From the NCBI GenBank assembly GCA_965223485.1, contig OZ244993.1:2294001-2358000 (forward strand): DNA of 64,000 bases, read 5' to 3'. Made by a program: the position numbers and the translations under genes. Below the pieces are notes generated by a model. That model was not told where the DNA came from and did not search any database. It saw only the letters and a list, made by a program, of their open reading frames with translations. Positions 34,864-44,243 of the stretch are shown here, one piece after another (positions within the stretch are counted from its first letter, which is position 1; every line of letters starts with the position of its first letter). Source of the stretch: VXPQ01 sp965223485. Its GTDB lineage: Bacteria > Bacteroidota > Rhodothermia > Rhodothermales > VXPQ01.

Positions 34864-35361
34864 ATGTCGAAAAAAACAGAATCCATTCTTCTCGTGGGCG
34901 TCATTGCCGGACTGGTTGGGGTGTTGGCCTCCTTCATACCGGCGGCCGGTGATTTCATCAGTTGCATTGCGTACATAGGCGCCGGGATGCTTGCGGTCTG
35001 GCATTACGCCGACAAACATAGCGTGACCCTCACGGGCGGGCAGGGCATCGGTCTCGGTGTGTTGACGTGCATTGCGGCGTACGTCACCGGGTTCGTTCTG
35101 GATACCGCGCTTCGGGCGCTGGCTATTAAGCCGAGTTGGCAGGAGGAAATGCGTCAGGGGATCGAGCAAGGCGGCGCAGATATGTCGCAACTCGGCGGAT
35201 TCGGCGAGTTTATGACGTCTCCCGGTTTTCTCGCCGTGGCGGTCGTGATGGGGATCGTGTTCTCTGTGATTGCCGGGGTCATCGGAGGTGTTATCGGCAG
35301 CAAGTTGTTCAAGCGCGGGGAGGAAGCGGAGAAAGCCCAGGAAAGCAGCGATCTGGTTTGA
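34864..35361 (+). CDS. Four-helix membrane protein of unknown function
   Basis: 165 aa. Four hydrophobic segments: about 8-28 (ILLVGVIAGLVGVLASFIP), 30-47, 62-82 (GLGVLTCIAAYVTGFVLD) and 118-143 (FLAVAVVMGIVFSVIAGVIGGVIG). A cytoplasmic loop between the third and fourth carries MRQGIEQGGADMSQLGGFGEFM. The Gly-rich last helix and the overall size suggest a DUF4199-like small integral protein, but no signature confirms this. The start ATG is preceded by CTCTTTCTCGCA without a clear ribosome site, as is common in this group. Confidence 0.7.
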   Translation: MSKKTESILLVGVIAGLVGVLASFIPAAGDFISCIAYIGAGMLAVWHYADKHSVTLTGGQGIGLGVLTCIAAYVTGFVLDTALRALAIKPSWQEEMRQGIEQGGADMSQLGGFGEFMTSPGFLAVAVVMGIVFSVIAGVIGGVIGSKLFKRGEEAEKAQESSDLV

Positions 35362-35386
35362 CCCTAACTGTGAAAGCGGGGCCTTT

Positions 35387-36055
35387 TCAGGTTCTGAAAG
35401 GAGATACGGATCTCCGTCGTAACGAAACGGGCCGGTCGAGAATTTCTTTCATGGCGACCGCTTCCTGAAGCGGAGTGCGTGCAACGAGCCGCCGCAGTGT
35501 ATGGCCGGGAGCTTTTGGACGCTCGTACGGGGATAGCCCTTCGACTGCGGCCTCTGGATTTTCGTCTTTATGCTTCCGGGCCTGATTGCTCCCTCTCTCT
35601 TCGAACGATTCCTCCTCGACGAACGAGGCGTCTGGTGCATAGATCGTTTCCGGCATGGATATTTCCTGCCAGGCATCGTACGCAATGGTTTCTTCCGATA
35701 CCGGGTCTATGGGAAACAGGGAGGTCCCACGATCCATACCGGCTTTTCGTCCAGGGCCGCGTCCGGTATCAGGAGGCATTGAGGAGGCAAACGGGGCGTC
35801 CGCTATCTCTACGGATTCTTTTTGGCTGCCGGTTTCCTGCATCATGCTTGCCGGAAAGCCCAGCGCCAGGCCGATTTCGCCAAGCGCCTCCTGCAATTCC
35901 TCCCGGCTCTTCTGCGATTGCACTCGTTGGGGTTCTGGTTGCGCGGGTGCACGCATCGATGATTTTTTGGCTGCCTCCGGCTTGCGAGAACCGAAGAAGA
36001 CCCGCTTCAGAACATACAAAAGCGGAATAATCCAGAAAAGGTCTCCAAAATCCAT
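35387..36055 (-). CDS. Membrane-anchored acidic/disordered protein
   Basis: 222 aa. One N-terminal helix (DLFWIIPLLYVLKRVFFG, residues 4-21) should anchor it with a long cytoplasmic, charged region rich in Glu, Pro and Ser behind it. A short helical stretch REELQEALGEIGLALGFPASMM and a conserved-looking end TPLQEAVAMKEILDRPVSLRR are the only ordered parts I see. I do not recognise a family. The last motif, EAVxxxEILxRP, is reminiscent of small scaffold proteins. It is convergent with the preceding gene and ends 26 nt from it. Confidence 0.65.
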   Translation of the reverse strand: MDFGDLFWIIPLLYVLKRVFFGSRKPEAAKKSSMRAPAQPEPQRVQSQKSREELQEALGEIGLALGFPASMMQETGSQKESVEIADAPFASSMPPDTGRGPGRKAGMDRGTSLFPIDPVSEETIAYDAWQEISMPETIYAPDASFVEEESFEERGSNQARKHKDENPEAAVEGLSPYERPKAPGHTLRRLVARTPLQEAVAMKEILDRPVSLRRRSVSPFRT

Positions 36056-36142
36056 GTCGATGAGGCGCTGGCGTTTTATGGTAGATGCCCGCTTGCGGGA
36101 AGGCGTCCTGTAGTGGGGGACCTTTTTCCTACGCGCCGCCGG

Positions 36143-37273
36143 TTAGGTCGTTTCACGCGCTGTTTCTTGTTTCTCCAGGTGTTCGATCAGGCGGCGTCCC
36201 GTCTTTGAAAACGCCAGGGCGCGTAGTTCGGCGCTGTCGGCCCACTTCAGGGCGCGTCCCGTAAGGGAACGGGGCATACCCGCTGCGATCGTAGCCCGGA
36301 AGGCATACATCGTGATGCGGAAGTGGCTGTACGCATGGGAGATCCGGTGAACAAGGTCATCCATCTCGATGGCTACGTTCCATTTCTCTTGCAAGATACG
36401 CTGACACGCTGCCTCCAGTGTTTCGCCGGGTTTTCGCTTCCCGCCGGGAAACTCCCACAGTCCTCCCAACATAGCCTCCTCGGGGCGCTTGCATACCAGC
36501 AGACGCCTGGCTTCGTCGAAAATGATTGCCACGGCCACATCGAAATGGGGTGTTTTTTTTCGAGGAGGCGTAATCGGGAATGCGTCCGGATCGCCCTGTT
36601 CGGCGGCGGCGCATACGGACTCCAGGGGGCAAATTCCGCAACTGGGCGCGGAGGGTTTGCACACGCTTGCTCCCAGTTCCATGACGGCCTGATTGAAGGC
36701 GCCTGGACGGGCCGGGTCCATGAGTAACGCCGCTGCCTCCTGCAAGCGCCTGCGCGTTGCGGACCGGTTTGCGTCTTCGCCTATCCGGAATACTCGCGTA
36801 AGTACCCTGATTGCGTTCCCGTCGAGCGCCGGATGCGCTTTCCCGTAGGCAATGGACAGCACGGCGGCGGCAGTGTACGGCCCCACGCCGGGAAGAGAAC
36901 GGATGTCTTGCTCGCCGGATGGAATGCGCCCCCCGAAGGACTCGACGATGCGCCGGGCAGCCTTATGCAGGTTTCGGGCACGAGAATAGTAGCCGAGACC
37001 TTCCCAGCATGCAAGCACATCGTCAAGAGGGGCGTCGGCAAGGTCCTCGACGGTCGGGAAACGCTCTACGAATCGTTGGTAATATGGCTCTGCCTGATCG
37101 ACGCGGGTCTGCTGGAGCATGACTTCGGACAACCAGATTCGGTACGGATCGGAGACGTTGCGCCATGGCATATCCCGGTGGTCCGCGTCGTACCATGCCA
37201 GCAGGCTCTCCCGAAAGGCGCGCTTGTGTGCTGCGCCGAACGGAACGTGTGCCGAAGGGACTCGTTTTGTCAT
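36143..37273 (-). CDS. mutY: A/G-specific adenine glycosylase MutY
   Basis: 376 aa. It removes adenine mispaired with 8-oxoguanine. The HhH-GPD core shows MPWRNVSDPYRIWLSEVMLQQTRV, the hairpin SLPGVGPYTAAAVLSIAYG followed by the catalytic Asp in ALDGNAIRVLTRVF, and the iron-sulfur cluster Cys set CKPSAPSCGICPLESVC. The C-terminal NUDIX-like domain that recognises 8-oxoG follows (VAVAIIFDEARRLLVCKRPEEAMLGGLWEFPGGKRKPGE). All landmarks are complete. Its start lies 8 bp from the divergent BamA-like gene. Confidence 0.96.
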   Translation of the reverse strand: MTKRVPSAHVPFGAAHKRAFRESLLAWYDADHRDMPWRNVSDPYRIWLSEVMLQQTRVDQAEPYYQRFVERFPTVEDLADAPLDDVLACWEGLGYYSRARNLHKAARRIVESFGGRIPSGEQDIRSLPGVGPYTAAAVLSIAYGKAHPALDGNAIRVLTRVFRIGEDANRSATRRRLQEAAALLMDPARPGAFNQAVMELGASVCKPSAPSCGICPLESVCAAAEQGDPDAFPITPPRKKTPHFDVAVAIIFDEARRLLVCKRPEEAMLGGLWEFPGGKRKPGETLEAACQRILQEKWNVAIEMDDLVHRISHAYSHFRITMYAFRATIAAGMPRSLTGRALKWADSAELRALAFSKTGRRLIEHLEKQETARETT

Positions 37274-37281
37274 GCGTGGCC

Positions 37282-38943
37282 ATGCGGATCGAAACGCAGT
37301 TTGTACGGGCGCTCACCCTTGCGGTTCTGGTGATCGCGGCGCCCGGAGGCCTGCTTCCGGAGGCGTATGCGCAATCCGGAAACAGGGAGCGCACTGCTCT
37401 GCCCGCCGATGCCCCTGGAGGCGGGGTGGAGAGCGCTGGCGGGGTCGATACGGCGGCCCGCCTGTCCGACAGTACGCGGGTCATTCTCGGGGAGGTGCAC
37501 ATTACGGGCCTGGATCCGGAGCGTCTCCGCATTGTCCGGACTGAAGTGGCATTCGGGACCGGAGAGCCGTTCGATCCGCTCCGGATGGAAGCGGATATTG
37601 AACGGGTGTTGTCGGTGCTGGAGCGGGAGGGACTTCCTCTTGCGACAGCTTCCGTGGAGATGATCGGACGCTCCGGCGATATGCCGGATCGGCTTGCCGT
37701 CACAGTACACATCGTATCCGGTCCGGAGGTAGTGCTTCGGCGCTTCGATCTGGAGGGCGCCCAACGGACGCGGCCGCAGTTTGTTACCCGTTTGGCGGGA
37801 ATGAAACCGGGGATGAAAATGCTCCGGTTCGATTCGGAGCGCCTCCGTCGCCGCATTGAGGGAACGGAACTCTTCGAGACCGTTGGCATGCCGGTATTGC
37901 GTATCGCTGCCGATACGTCGGCCGTGGTGCGCATTCCCGTAGAAGAAGGCCCCCCCGGCGCCTTCGATCTGGTGCTGGGATATTTGCCCTCCTCGGGGGA
38001 TGGTGAGCGCGGCAGCATCACGGGCAGCGGACATCTTGCGCTCCGCAATCCGTTCGGGCGCGGCCGCACGATGTCCTTGCGCCTGAACCGGCTGCCGGAT
38101 CAGGTGAGCAGCCTCGACGTGTCGGCGGCCTGGCCGTTCGCCTTTGGATTTCCGCTGGGGTTGGAGGCGGGTTTCTCCGGACTGGAAGAGGATTCTACGT
38201 ATGGAAAAAGGGCATACCGGGGCGAACTGAACTATGATCTTGCGCCAGGCATGAAGGTATTCGCCGGATTCAGCCGGGAAAGCACGGCGCCCGGGCAAGC
38301 CGGGGTACGGATCGGCCCGTCAGGGCGGCAGGTGGCCCCCATGGCAAAGGCGCGTTTCCTGGGTCTGGGCGTGCGCTTGTCGCTCCTCGACCGTATATCG
38401 AATCCCTCACAGGGTTTTTATATGGAGATGAACCTCGAAAGCGGGCGCAAGGAGCGCACGGAGTACCAGGTGGTCGGTATGGATACGCTTCGGAGCCGGA
38501 CCTTGCTGGAGCAGCGGCGGCTGCATGCAACGGGGCGCTGGTTTGCCCCGGCATTTTCCCGATCGGTAGTTATTGTTGGAGTAGACGCCAGCGTCTTGTT
38601 GAGTCCGGAATACGACCGGAGCGATCTTTTCCGGTTCGGCGGCGCTGCGACGCTCAGGGGATACGATGAAGACCGGTTTCTGGGGCGCATTGTTGGAAGA
38701 GCGCTTGTCGAATATCGGATATTGATCGATGCGATTTCGTATGCCTATGCCTTTTGCGATCTCGGCTATGTGGATCGTCCGAAGACGCCGGACTTGCAGG
38801 CTATACGGGGCGTCCACCCGGGGTACGGCGTAGGTATCCGGTTCAAAACCGCTGCGGGGCTTATCAATATGAGCGCTGCCTTGAATCCCGAGAGCGGGCC
38901 GGGGGACGTGCGCATCCATGCGGGTGTTTCTTTCGGGCTGTGA
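37282..38943 (+). CDS. BamA/TamA-like outer-membrane protein (POTRA plus surface-antigen barrel)
   Basis: 553 aa from ATG 37282, which is followed by a good signal peptide (FVRALTLAVLVIAAPGGLLPEAYAQ). POTRA-like repeats appear in GEVHITGLDPERLRIVRTEVAFGTGEPFD and VVLRRFDLEGAQRTRPQFVTRLAGMKPG. The barrel includes LALRNPFGRGRTMSLRLNRLPDQ and the family signature RFGGAATLRGYDEDRFLGRIVGRALVEYRI, the Omp85-type lid lock region (R-G-Y). The gene is shorter than BamA (about 800 aa), so it is a TamA/ShlB-sized relative with two visible POTRA units. Its start is 8 bp from mutY on the other strand, so the promoter must lie within one of the genes. Confidence 0.8.
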   Translation: MRIETQFVRALTLAVLVIAAPGGLLPEAYAQSGNRERTALPADAPGGGVESAGGVDTAARLSDSTRVILGEVHITGLDPERLRIVRTEVAFGTGEPFDPLRMEADIERVLSVLEREGLPLATASVEMIGRSGDMPDRLAVTVHIVSGPEVVLRRFDLEGAQRTRPQFVTRLAGMKPGMKMLRFDSERLRRRIEGTELFETVGMPVLRIAADTSAVVRIPVEEGPPGAFDLVLGYLPSSGDGERGSITGSGHLALRNPFGRGRTMSLRLNRLPDQVSSLDVSAAWPFAFGFPLGLEAGFSGLEEDSTYGKRAYRGELNYDLAPGMKVFAGFSRESTAPGQAGVRIGPSGRQVAPMAKARFLGLGVRLSLLDRISNPSQGFYMEMNLESGRKERTEYQVVGMDTLRSRTLLEQRRLHATGRWFAPAFSRSVVIVGVDASVLLSPEYDRSDLFRFGGAATLRGYDEDRFLGRIVGRALVEYRILIDAISYAYAFCDLGYVDRPKTPDLQAIRGVHPGYGVGIRFKTAAGLINMSAALNPESGPGDVRIHAGVSFGL

Positions 38944-39095
38944 CCGTCATGCGGGCGGAGCAGCGCATAGGTGAAGGCCAATAAGCCGGGCAAGAGAGGG
39001 GACCCATATTCCGGCGTGTGCGTTCGGAGGGGGTCATTTCAGGAAACATATGTGCCTCAAGAGGCCACAGGGTTTCGTCCATTTCGTTTTTCGTC

Positions 39096-39671
39096 ATGCA
39101 GAATCTCATCGAAAAGGAACGTTCGTCTGAGCAATTACTCGACGGCAAGTTACTCAAGGTTTATCGCGACAGCGTTCTCCTGCCGGATGGACAAGAAGGG
39201 ATTCGGGAGTGGATCGACCATCCCGGGGCGTCTGCTGTGGTGCCGCTGTTTCCGGATGGTTCGACCTTACTGATTCGTCAGTTCCGGTATCCGGCCAAAA
39301 GCACGTTTCTTGAAGTACCCGCCGGAAAATTAGACAAGCCGGGAGAAGACCCTGCCGAAGCAGCGGCCCGCGAACTGGAAGAGGAAACCGGATGGCGCGC
39401 TGCCTCTTTCACGAAGCTGGGCGCCCTTTTCCCTTGCCTCGGTTACAGCAATGAGATCATTCATTTATATCTTGCTGAAGATCTTACGAAGGTTGGGGCG
39501 CAGCGTCTCGAGCAAGGCGAATTTGTGGAGGTGGCGCCTACATCTTTTGACAATGCGCTGAAACTTGTACGGGAGGGAGGTATCGTCGATATGAAATCTG
39601 CGTTGGCTCTGCTCTATGCGCGTTACCACCTTGATTTGCAGAAAGTGGTTTCTGTAGACGTATCGCTGTAG
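39096..39671 (+). CDS. NUDIX hydrolase, ADP-ribose pyrophosphatase type
   Basis: 191 aa from ATG 39096 (MQNLIEKERSSEQ). It probably hydrolyses ADP-ribose or another nucleoside diphosphate sugar. The NUDIX box REL-EEE-TGW is in GEDPAEAAARELEEETGW, with glycine and glutamate spacing one residue longer than the canonical G-x5-E, as in ADP-ribose pyrophosphatases. VVPLFPDGSTLLIRQFRYPAKSTFLEVPAGKLD is typical of that subgroup. An upstream ATG at 39018 is in frame but adds a non-conserved leader. Confidence 0.82.
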   Translation: MQNLIEKERSSEQLLDGKLLKVYRDSVLLPDGQEGIREWIDHPGASAVVPLFPDGSTLLIRQFRYPAKSTFLEVPAGKLDKPGEDPAEAAARELEEETGWRAASFTKLGALFPCLGYSNEIIHLYLAEDLTKVGAQRLEQGEFVEVAPTSFDNALKLVREGGIVDMKSALALLYARYHLDLQKVVSVDVSL

Positions 39672-39811
39672 AGACAAACATCCCCGGCGCAGGCGTATGG
39701 ATCCTGATGCGGGTGTTCGGCGTATCGGGACAGCCTTGACGCGTCAGGTATTATCGATAACAGGCGCGGGGCGCGATCGGCAATCATTCGACATTCGACG
39801 ACACGGCGACC

Positions 39812-40165
39812 ATGTTTACATTCATCATCACGCTAATCGGGGTGATTGCGGTCCTGATTACGCTCATAGTGCTTGTGCAGAGCGGACGGGGAGGGGGGCT
39901 TGCCGGTATTGCCGCGGGCGGCGCTACGCAACAAATCCTGGGGACGCGTCAGGCCCCGGATGTGCTCGAGAAGGCGACCTGGATGCTTGCCACGCTGTTC
40001 ATCATACTTTGCGTCGTGTCGAATTTCGCTATTGGAGAGGAGCAGGTGCAAGAAAGCGTGATCCAGCAACGCGCGCAGGAAGAACAAACGGCGCCTGCAC
40101 TGCCTCCTGTTGGAGAACAGCAGGAACTTCCGGCAATGCCGGAGCCGATTCCCGCCGACGAATAA
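39812..40165 (+). CDS. secG: Preprotein translocase subunit SecG
   Basis: 117 aa inner-membrane subunit of the Sec translocon. Two helices (residues 4-24 and 54-72) flank the conserved cytoplasmic stretch LVQSGRGGGLAGIAAGGATQQILGTRQAPDVLEKATW. A Gln/Glu/Pro-rich tail of about 40 residues follows the second helix. The call is firm from the QSGRGGGLA region. It lies just before the RNase P RNA on the other strand. Confidence 0.93.
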   Translation: MFTFIITLIGVIAVLITLIVLVQSGRGGGLAGIAAGGATQQILGTRQAPDVLEKATWMLATLFIILCVVSNFAIGEEQVQESVIQQRAQEEQTAPALPPVGEQQELPAMPEPIPADE

Positions 40166-40189
40166 GCACGTCTGGCATATCGCGGCATT

Positions 40190-40592
<403 letters not shown>

Positions 40593-40706
40593 GAATATTT
40601 TTTGGGGATGTGCCGGCCGTACGCATTGACTCGACCTTGTTGCCCTGCCTCTGCCCGGGGGCGAGAGAACGGTGCAAAATCACCCGTGCCCCCTCGTACG
40701 ATCCGG

Positions 40707-41465
40707 CTATTTGTTTGTTGCCTCGATTGTCTTGACAAACAGGTCATTGTCTACGATGATCCGTCCTGTGTGCTCGCAGGCCACAATGCGATTACCCTGG
40801 CGAACCTCGACCTGGCGCTGTGGAGGAACAGCAAAGCCAGCCGCGGCGCCTCGTTCGATGGGTACTACTGCCCTGCCGTCGTGTAGACGTCCTCGCAGGC
40901 GTTCGTAGGCGCGTAAATAGCGGGCATCCACCTTTTGGGCAGCCTCGGCTCGTTTTTCTTCCAGATGGGCCTGTTCCTGCTTGGTATCGTCAAGCACTTC
41001 CTGCAAATCTTTTTCCTTCGTAGAAAGGACTTCGTCCAACTCTTTCATCCGGGTCTCGGCCTCTTCGATAACAGCCTTATGCCCCTCCTCGTTCTGGGTG
41101 ATTTCTTCGATGCGCTTGTTCGCTTCCTCAATGCGCTGCTTTTGCGCTTCGACTTCCTTCGTAAGTGCGTCGTACTCGCGGTTATTCCTTACCTGGAGTT
41201 GCTGTTCCTCATACCGCACAATGAGTAGCTCGGCATCCTTGACGCTTGTTCCGGATGACTCCTTGTCTTCCTTGTTTTGCGTCTCTTCCTGTTTGTATTT
41301 CTCGATGCGTGTAGCAAGACCTTCCTTTTCGTCCCGGAGGTCGCGAATTTCCTCCGGCAGATCGCCGCGTAGTTTTTCGATCTGGTCTATTTGGCTGTCG
41401 ATGTACTGGAGACAGATCAAGGCCCGCAGTTGTTCGCCGGTACTTGTCTCCTGAGCAGTGGGCAT
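40707..41465 (-). CDS. Coiled-coil protein with degenerate C-terminal zinc ribbon
   Basis: 252 aa. Residues about 15-180 form a long charged coiled coil (EQQLQVRNNREYDALTKEVEAQKQRIEE). The C-terminal part, VVPIERGAAAGFAVPPQRQVEVRQGNRIVACEHTGRIIVDNDLF, is plainly the C4-type zinc-ribbon tail of this family, but three of the four expected cysteines are replaced (AAAG and HTG where CxxC is expected), leaving one. The family's function is unsettled; relatives lie next to Nif3-like genes, as here. The gene starts 50 nt after the Nif3 gene in the same direction. Confidence 0.85.
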   Translation of the reverse strand: MPTAQETSTGEQLRALICLQYIDSQIDQIEKLRGDLPEEIRDLRDEKEGLATRIEKYKQEETQNKEDKESSGTSVKDAELLIVRYEEQQLQVRNNREYDALTKEVEAQKQRIEEANKRIEEITQNEEGHKAVIEEAETRMKELDEVLSTKEKDLQEVLDDTKQEQAHLEEKRAEAAQKVDARYLRAYERLRGRLHDGRAVVPIERGAAAGFAVPPQRQVEVRQGNRIVACEHTGRIIVDNDLFVKTIEATNK

Positions 41466-41515
41466 GTTGTATATCTCGATAGCAAATTCTTAAGGACTGA
41501 CGGGTGCAAGACAAG

Positions 41516-42337
41516 CTAACGTTTCGGGGAGATAAAAGTTCGCACGGGGCTTGTGCTGGTTTGCGTACGTCGCCAGACTGTTTGGGGAAATTGCTTCGCC
41601 AGTGCCTCCACAAGCAGGCTTTCCGTGAATTTTTCTGTTTCGTAGTGTCCGGCATCGATCAGGGCAGGGTACGGATGCCCTTGTGTGTCGAGCACGTTGA
41701 AAAAGTCGTGATATTTTATATCCGCAGTAACGTAGGCGTCTGCACCACGAGAGGCCGCTTCCGCAATCAGGTTGCTTCCTGCCCCGCCGCACACGGCTAC
41801 GCGCTTGATACATGCTTCGGAGTCGCCCACATAACGCAATGCAGGCGTTTCGAGGCGCTCGGCGACGATCTCGAGGAAGGCCTGCAAGCGAATGGGGGTG
41901 GGCAATGAGCCGATTACTCCGAAGCCGGTTTCGCCGCTCTCGGAGGGCTGGAGGAATTCGGTATGAGTAAGTCCCAGTTGCTTTGCAAGGGCAAACGATA
42001 CGCCGCCTGAGGCGGCGTCAAGGTTCGTATGGATACTGTACAGTGCGATGTTTGCGGCAGCGAGGCGCCAGACCAGATTCGGGACATAGGTTTCTGTGGT
42101 GACGGCATGCAAGGGGCGAAAAAGGAGGGGATGGTGGGTGACGATAAGCGTGGCGCCGAGCGCTTTTGCTTCGTTGAGCAGGTCTGGCGTCATATCCAGG
42201 CCAAGCAATGCTGTCTGGACTTCCGCATCGGGGTTCCCCACTTGCAGGCCGACATTGTCGTATGACATCGCTGACGAGAGAGGGGCCCATGCTTCGAGAA
42301 ATTCCGCAATGTGTCGGATAGTGGGGGTCTTGGGCAT
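41516..42337 (-). CDS. Nif3-like dinuclear metal-centre protein
   Basis: 273 aa from ATG 42337. It belongs to the NGG1p-interacting factor 3/GTP cyclohydrolase I type 2 family, toroidal hexamers with two metal ions. The ligands are in SYDNVGLQVGNP, LIVTHHPLLFRPLH, SIHTNLDAASGGVS and IDAGHYETEKF. The biochemical role is not established. It shares the direction and close spacing with the zinc-ribbon coiled-coil gene, a pairing common in bacteria. Confidence 0.92.
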   Translation of the reverse strand: MPKTPTIRHIAEFLEAWAPLSSAMSYDNVGLQVGNPDAEVQTALLGLDMTPDLLNEAKALGATLIVTHHPLLFRPLHAVTTETYVPNLVWRLAAANIALYSIHTNLDAASGGVSFALAKQLGLTHTEFLQPSESGETGFGVIGSLPTPIRLQAFLEIVAERLETPALRYVGDSEACIKRVAVCGGAGSNLIAEAASRGADAYVTADIKYHDFFNVLDTQGHPYPALIDAGHYETEKFTESLLVEALAKQFPQTVWRRTQTSTSPVRTFISPKR

Positions 42338-42492
42338 GGGGAACGCGTCGGAAGATTCAAAATGCAAGCCCGCAAAAACTAATCACCGCACCACTGGTTC
42401 ACAAGGGAGCAGGAGGTATCCGGTTGAGTTTGACGTTTTGTTTCATGCCCCATGCTCTGGTATCGGTATTCATAATCTGTTTCCTGAATTTC

Positions 42493-42942
42493 ATGCGTAT
42501 TGCGGTCAGTACCGACGAATGGTTGCCTCTCGTCAAAACGTTGCTTGAGGAACTCGTGCAACGAGGACATGAACCATTGTACTTTGGACCCGAGGCAGAA
42601 CAGGATACGGCAGATTGGCCGGAGGTAACACTGGAGGCGGTCGGGGCGGTTCGAAGCGGTGAGGCCGATGAGGCTATCGTGTTATGCTGGACGGGCACAG
42701 GTTGCTCTATTGTGGCCAACAAGGCGCCCGGCGTACGTGCCGCGTTGTGCAGCGATGGGGAAACGGCAAAGGGGGCCCGCATCTGGAATCACGCCAATGT
42801 ACTGGCGTTGAGTCTGCGCGCTACATCACCGGCTATACTGAGAGAGATCCTGGACCGCTGGTTCGATACGTCTTTCGGAGAGGACGACTGGAATGTTCGA
42901 CAGATAGCCCGTGTGCGGCAGGTCGAGGAAACGGGAGAATAG
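42493..42942 (+). CDS. RpiB/LacA/LacB-family sugar-phosphate isomerase
   Basis: 149 aa from ATG 42493 (MRIAVSTDEWLPL). The family fold is supported by IVLCWTGTGCSIVANKAPGVRAALCSD, the catalytic-cysteine loop, and ARIWNHANVLALSLR. Typical RpiB has GCGTGxG with GMSIAANK; here the region is CWTGTGCSIVANK, which fits the Cys position. It probably interconverts ribose-5-phosphate and ribulose-5-phosphate. Its end faces the MFS transporter 8 nt away on the opposite strand. An earlier in-frame ATG at 42424 adds a hydrophobic leader that is unlikely to be real. Confidence 0.82.
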   Translation: MRIAVSTDEWLPLVKTLLEELVQRGHEPLYFGPEAEQDTADWPEVTLEAVGAVRSGEADEAIVLCWTGTGCSIVANKAPGVRAALCSDGETAKGARIWNHANVLALSLRATSPAILREILDRWFDTSFGEDDWNVRQIARVRQVEETGE

Positions 42943-42950
42943 GGCAGAAC

Positions 42951-44243
42951 TCACTGCCCGTATGCCTGGGCGCTGGCAATTCCCCGCGCTTCATTGACAC
43001 GAAGCAGCAGTAGGGCGCCTGCAATAAAGAAAGCCGCCACGATGGCCAGGCCGGCCCGCTGGCTGTTGAACAGACCTGTTACGATTCCCAGCAACACCGG
43101 CCCGAGGAATGCCGTCGCTTTGCCCGAGAAGGCGAACAGGCCGTAATATTCGTTTTCCTTGCCGGAAGGGATGAATCGCCCCATGAGCGAGCGACTCGCG
43201 GATTGGTTGGGGCCGGCGCATATGCCGCCGAGGAGCGCCGCAGCCCAGAACAGGCCGACGTTCGTTGTGAGCACGGCAAAGATTGTTCCAAGCGTAAGCA
43301 CCACAAGGCTGATAAGGATGGTGGCGCGTCCACCGATACGGTCGTCCAGGAAGCCGAAGGCCCAGGCGCCGGCGCCTGCCGCAATGTTCAGAGCAATGCC
43401 GAAGAGAAAAATATCTTCGGTGGAGAATCCGAGCGTGCCGGTGGCGTAGATGCCCCCGAAGGCGAAAAGCGTGATGAGGCCGTCGTTATAGATCAGCCGG
43501 GCGAGGAGGAGCTGGAACAGGTCTTTGGAGTGGCGTACTTCGCGCAACGTACGGCCGAGGTCTTGTATGGACGTTTGCAGGGCCTTGCCAGCGGCGAGTC
43601 GTTTTGCGGGCAGGGATTTCTTCAGGATGAGGAAAAGGGGCAGCGAAAAGACCCCATACCAGGCTGCCACGAGCAGATTAGTCGCCCGCACATGTTCTCC
43701 CGTTTCCCGGACGAGTCCGAAAGGAGGCGTTTCAGGGGCCACGAGAACGAAGTAGCCGATCAGAAGACAACACAAGCCGCCTGCGTACCCGAGCGCCCAG
43801 CCGTATCCCGATATGCGCCCGATCCGCTGGGGCGTGGCCAGTTCAGGCAAGAAAGCGTTGTAGAAGACATTCGAAAGCTCAAAGGCGATATTGCCCGCCG
43901 CGAACACGACGAGGGCGAACAACACATCCCCGGGACCCGCAAAGTACAGGGCTGCCGAGGCGGCAATGCACACCAGCGTGGAGAGCAAAAGGAATCGCTT
44001 GCGAAGCCCGTTCCGATCCGCAAGGAGGCCTAACCAGGGAGAAAGCAAAGCAACAGCGACCTGGGACAGGGCTACGGCGCGCGACCAGAGCGCTGTGCCG
44101 GATATGGCGTTTTCTGCGATCGCATCCGTGAAATACGTGGCGAATACGAAGGTGACGACGAGCGTCGTGAACGCTGAGTTGGCGAAGTCGTATGTGGCCC
44201 ATGCGGCGACAGTGCCTCGGGGATGTTTCGTATCGGAGGTCAT
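42951..44243 (-). CDS. MFS transporter, UMF1/Atg22-like
   Basis: 430 aa, about 12 transmembrane segments. The opening AAWATYDFANSAFTTLVVTFVFATYF is the hallmark of UMF1-family transporters, and LLSPWLGLLADRNGLRKRFL is the MFS loop after the second helix. GPNQSASRSLMGRFIPSGKENEYYGLFAFSGKATAFLGP in the second half is also typical. The substrate is unknown. It overlaps the aminotransferase upstream by 4 nt (ATGA), so both are in one operon. Confidence 0.9.
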   Translation of the reverse strand: MTSDTKHPRGTVAAWATYDFANSAFTTLVVTFVFATYFTDAIAENAISGTALWSRAVALSQVAVALLSPWLGLLADRNGLRKRFLLLSTLVCIAASAALYFAGPGDVLFALVVFAAGNIAFELSNVFYNAFLPELATPQRIGRISGYGWALGYAGGLCCLLIGYFVLVAPETPPFGLVRETGEHVRATNLLVAAWYGVFSLPLFLILKKSLPAKRLAAGKALQTSIQDLGRTLREVRHSKDLFQLLLARLIYNDGLITLFAFGGIYATGTLGFSTEDIFLFGIALNIAAGAGAWAFGFLDDRIGGRATILISLVVLTLGTIFAVLTTNVGLFWAAALLGGICAGPNQSASRSLMGRFIPSGKENEYYGLFAFSGKATAFLGPVLLGIVTGLFNSQRAGLAIVAAFFIAGALLLLRVNEARGIASAQAYGQ

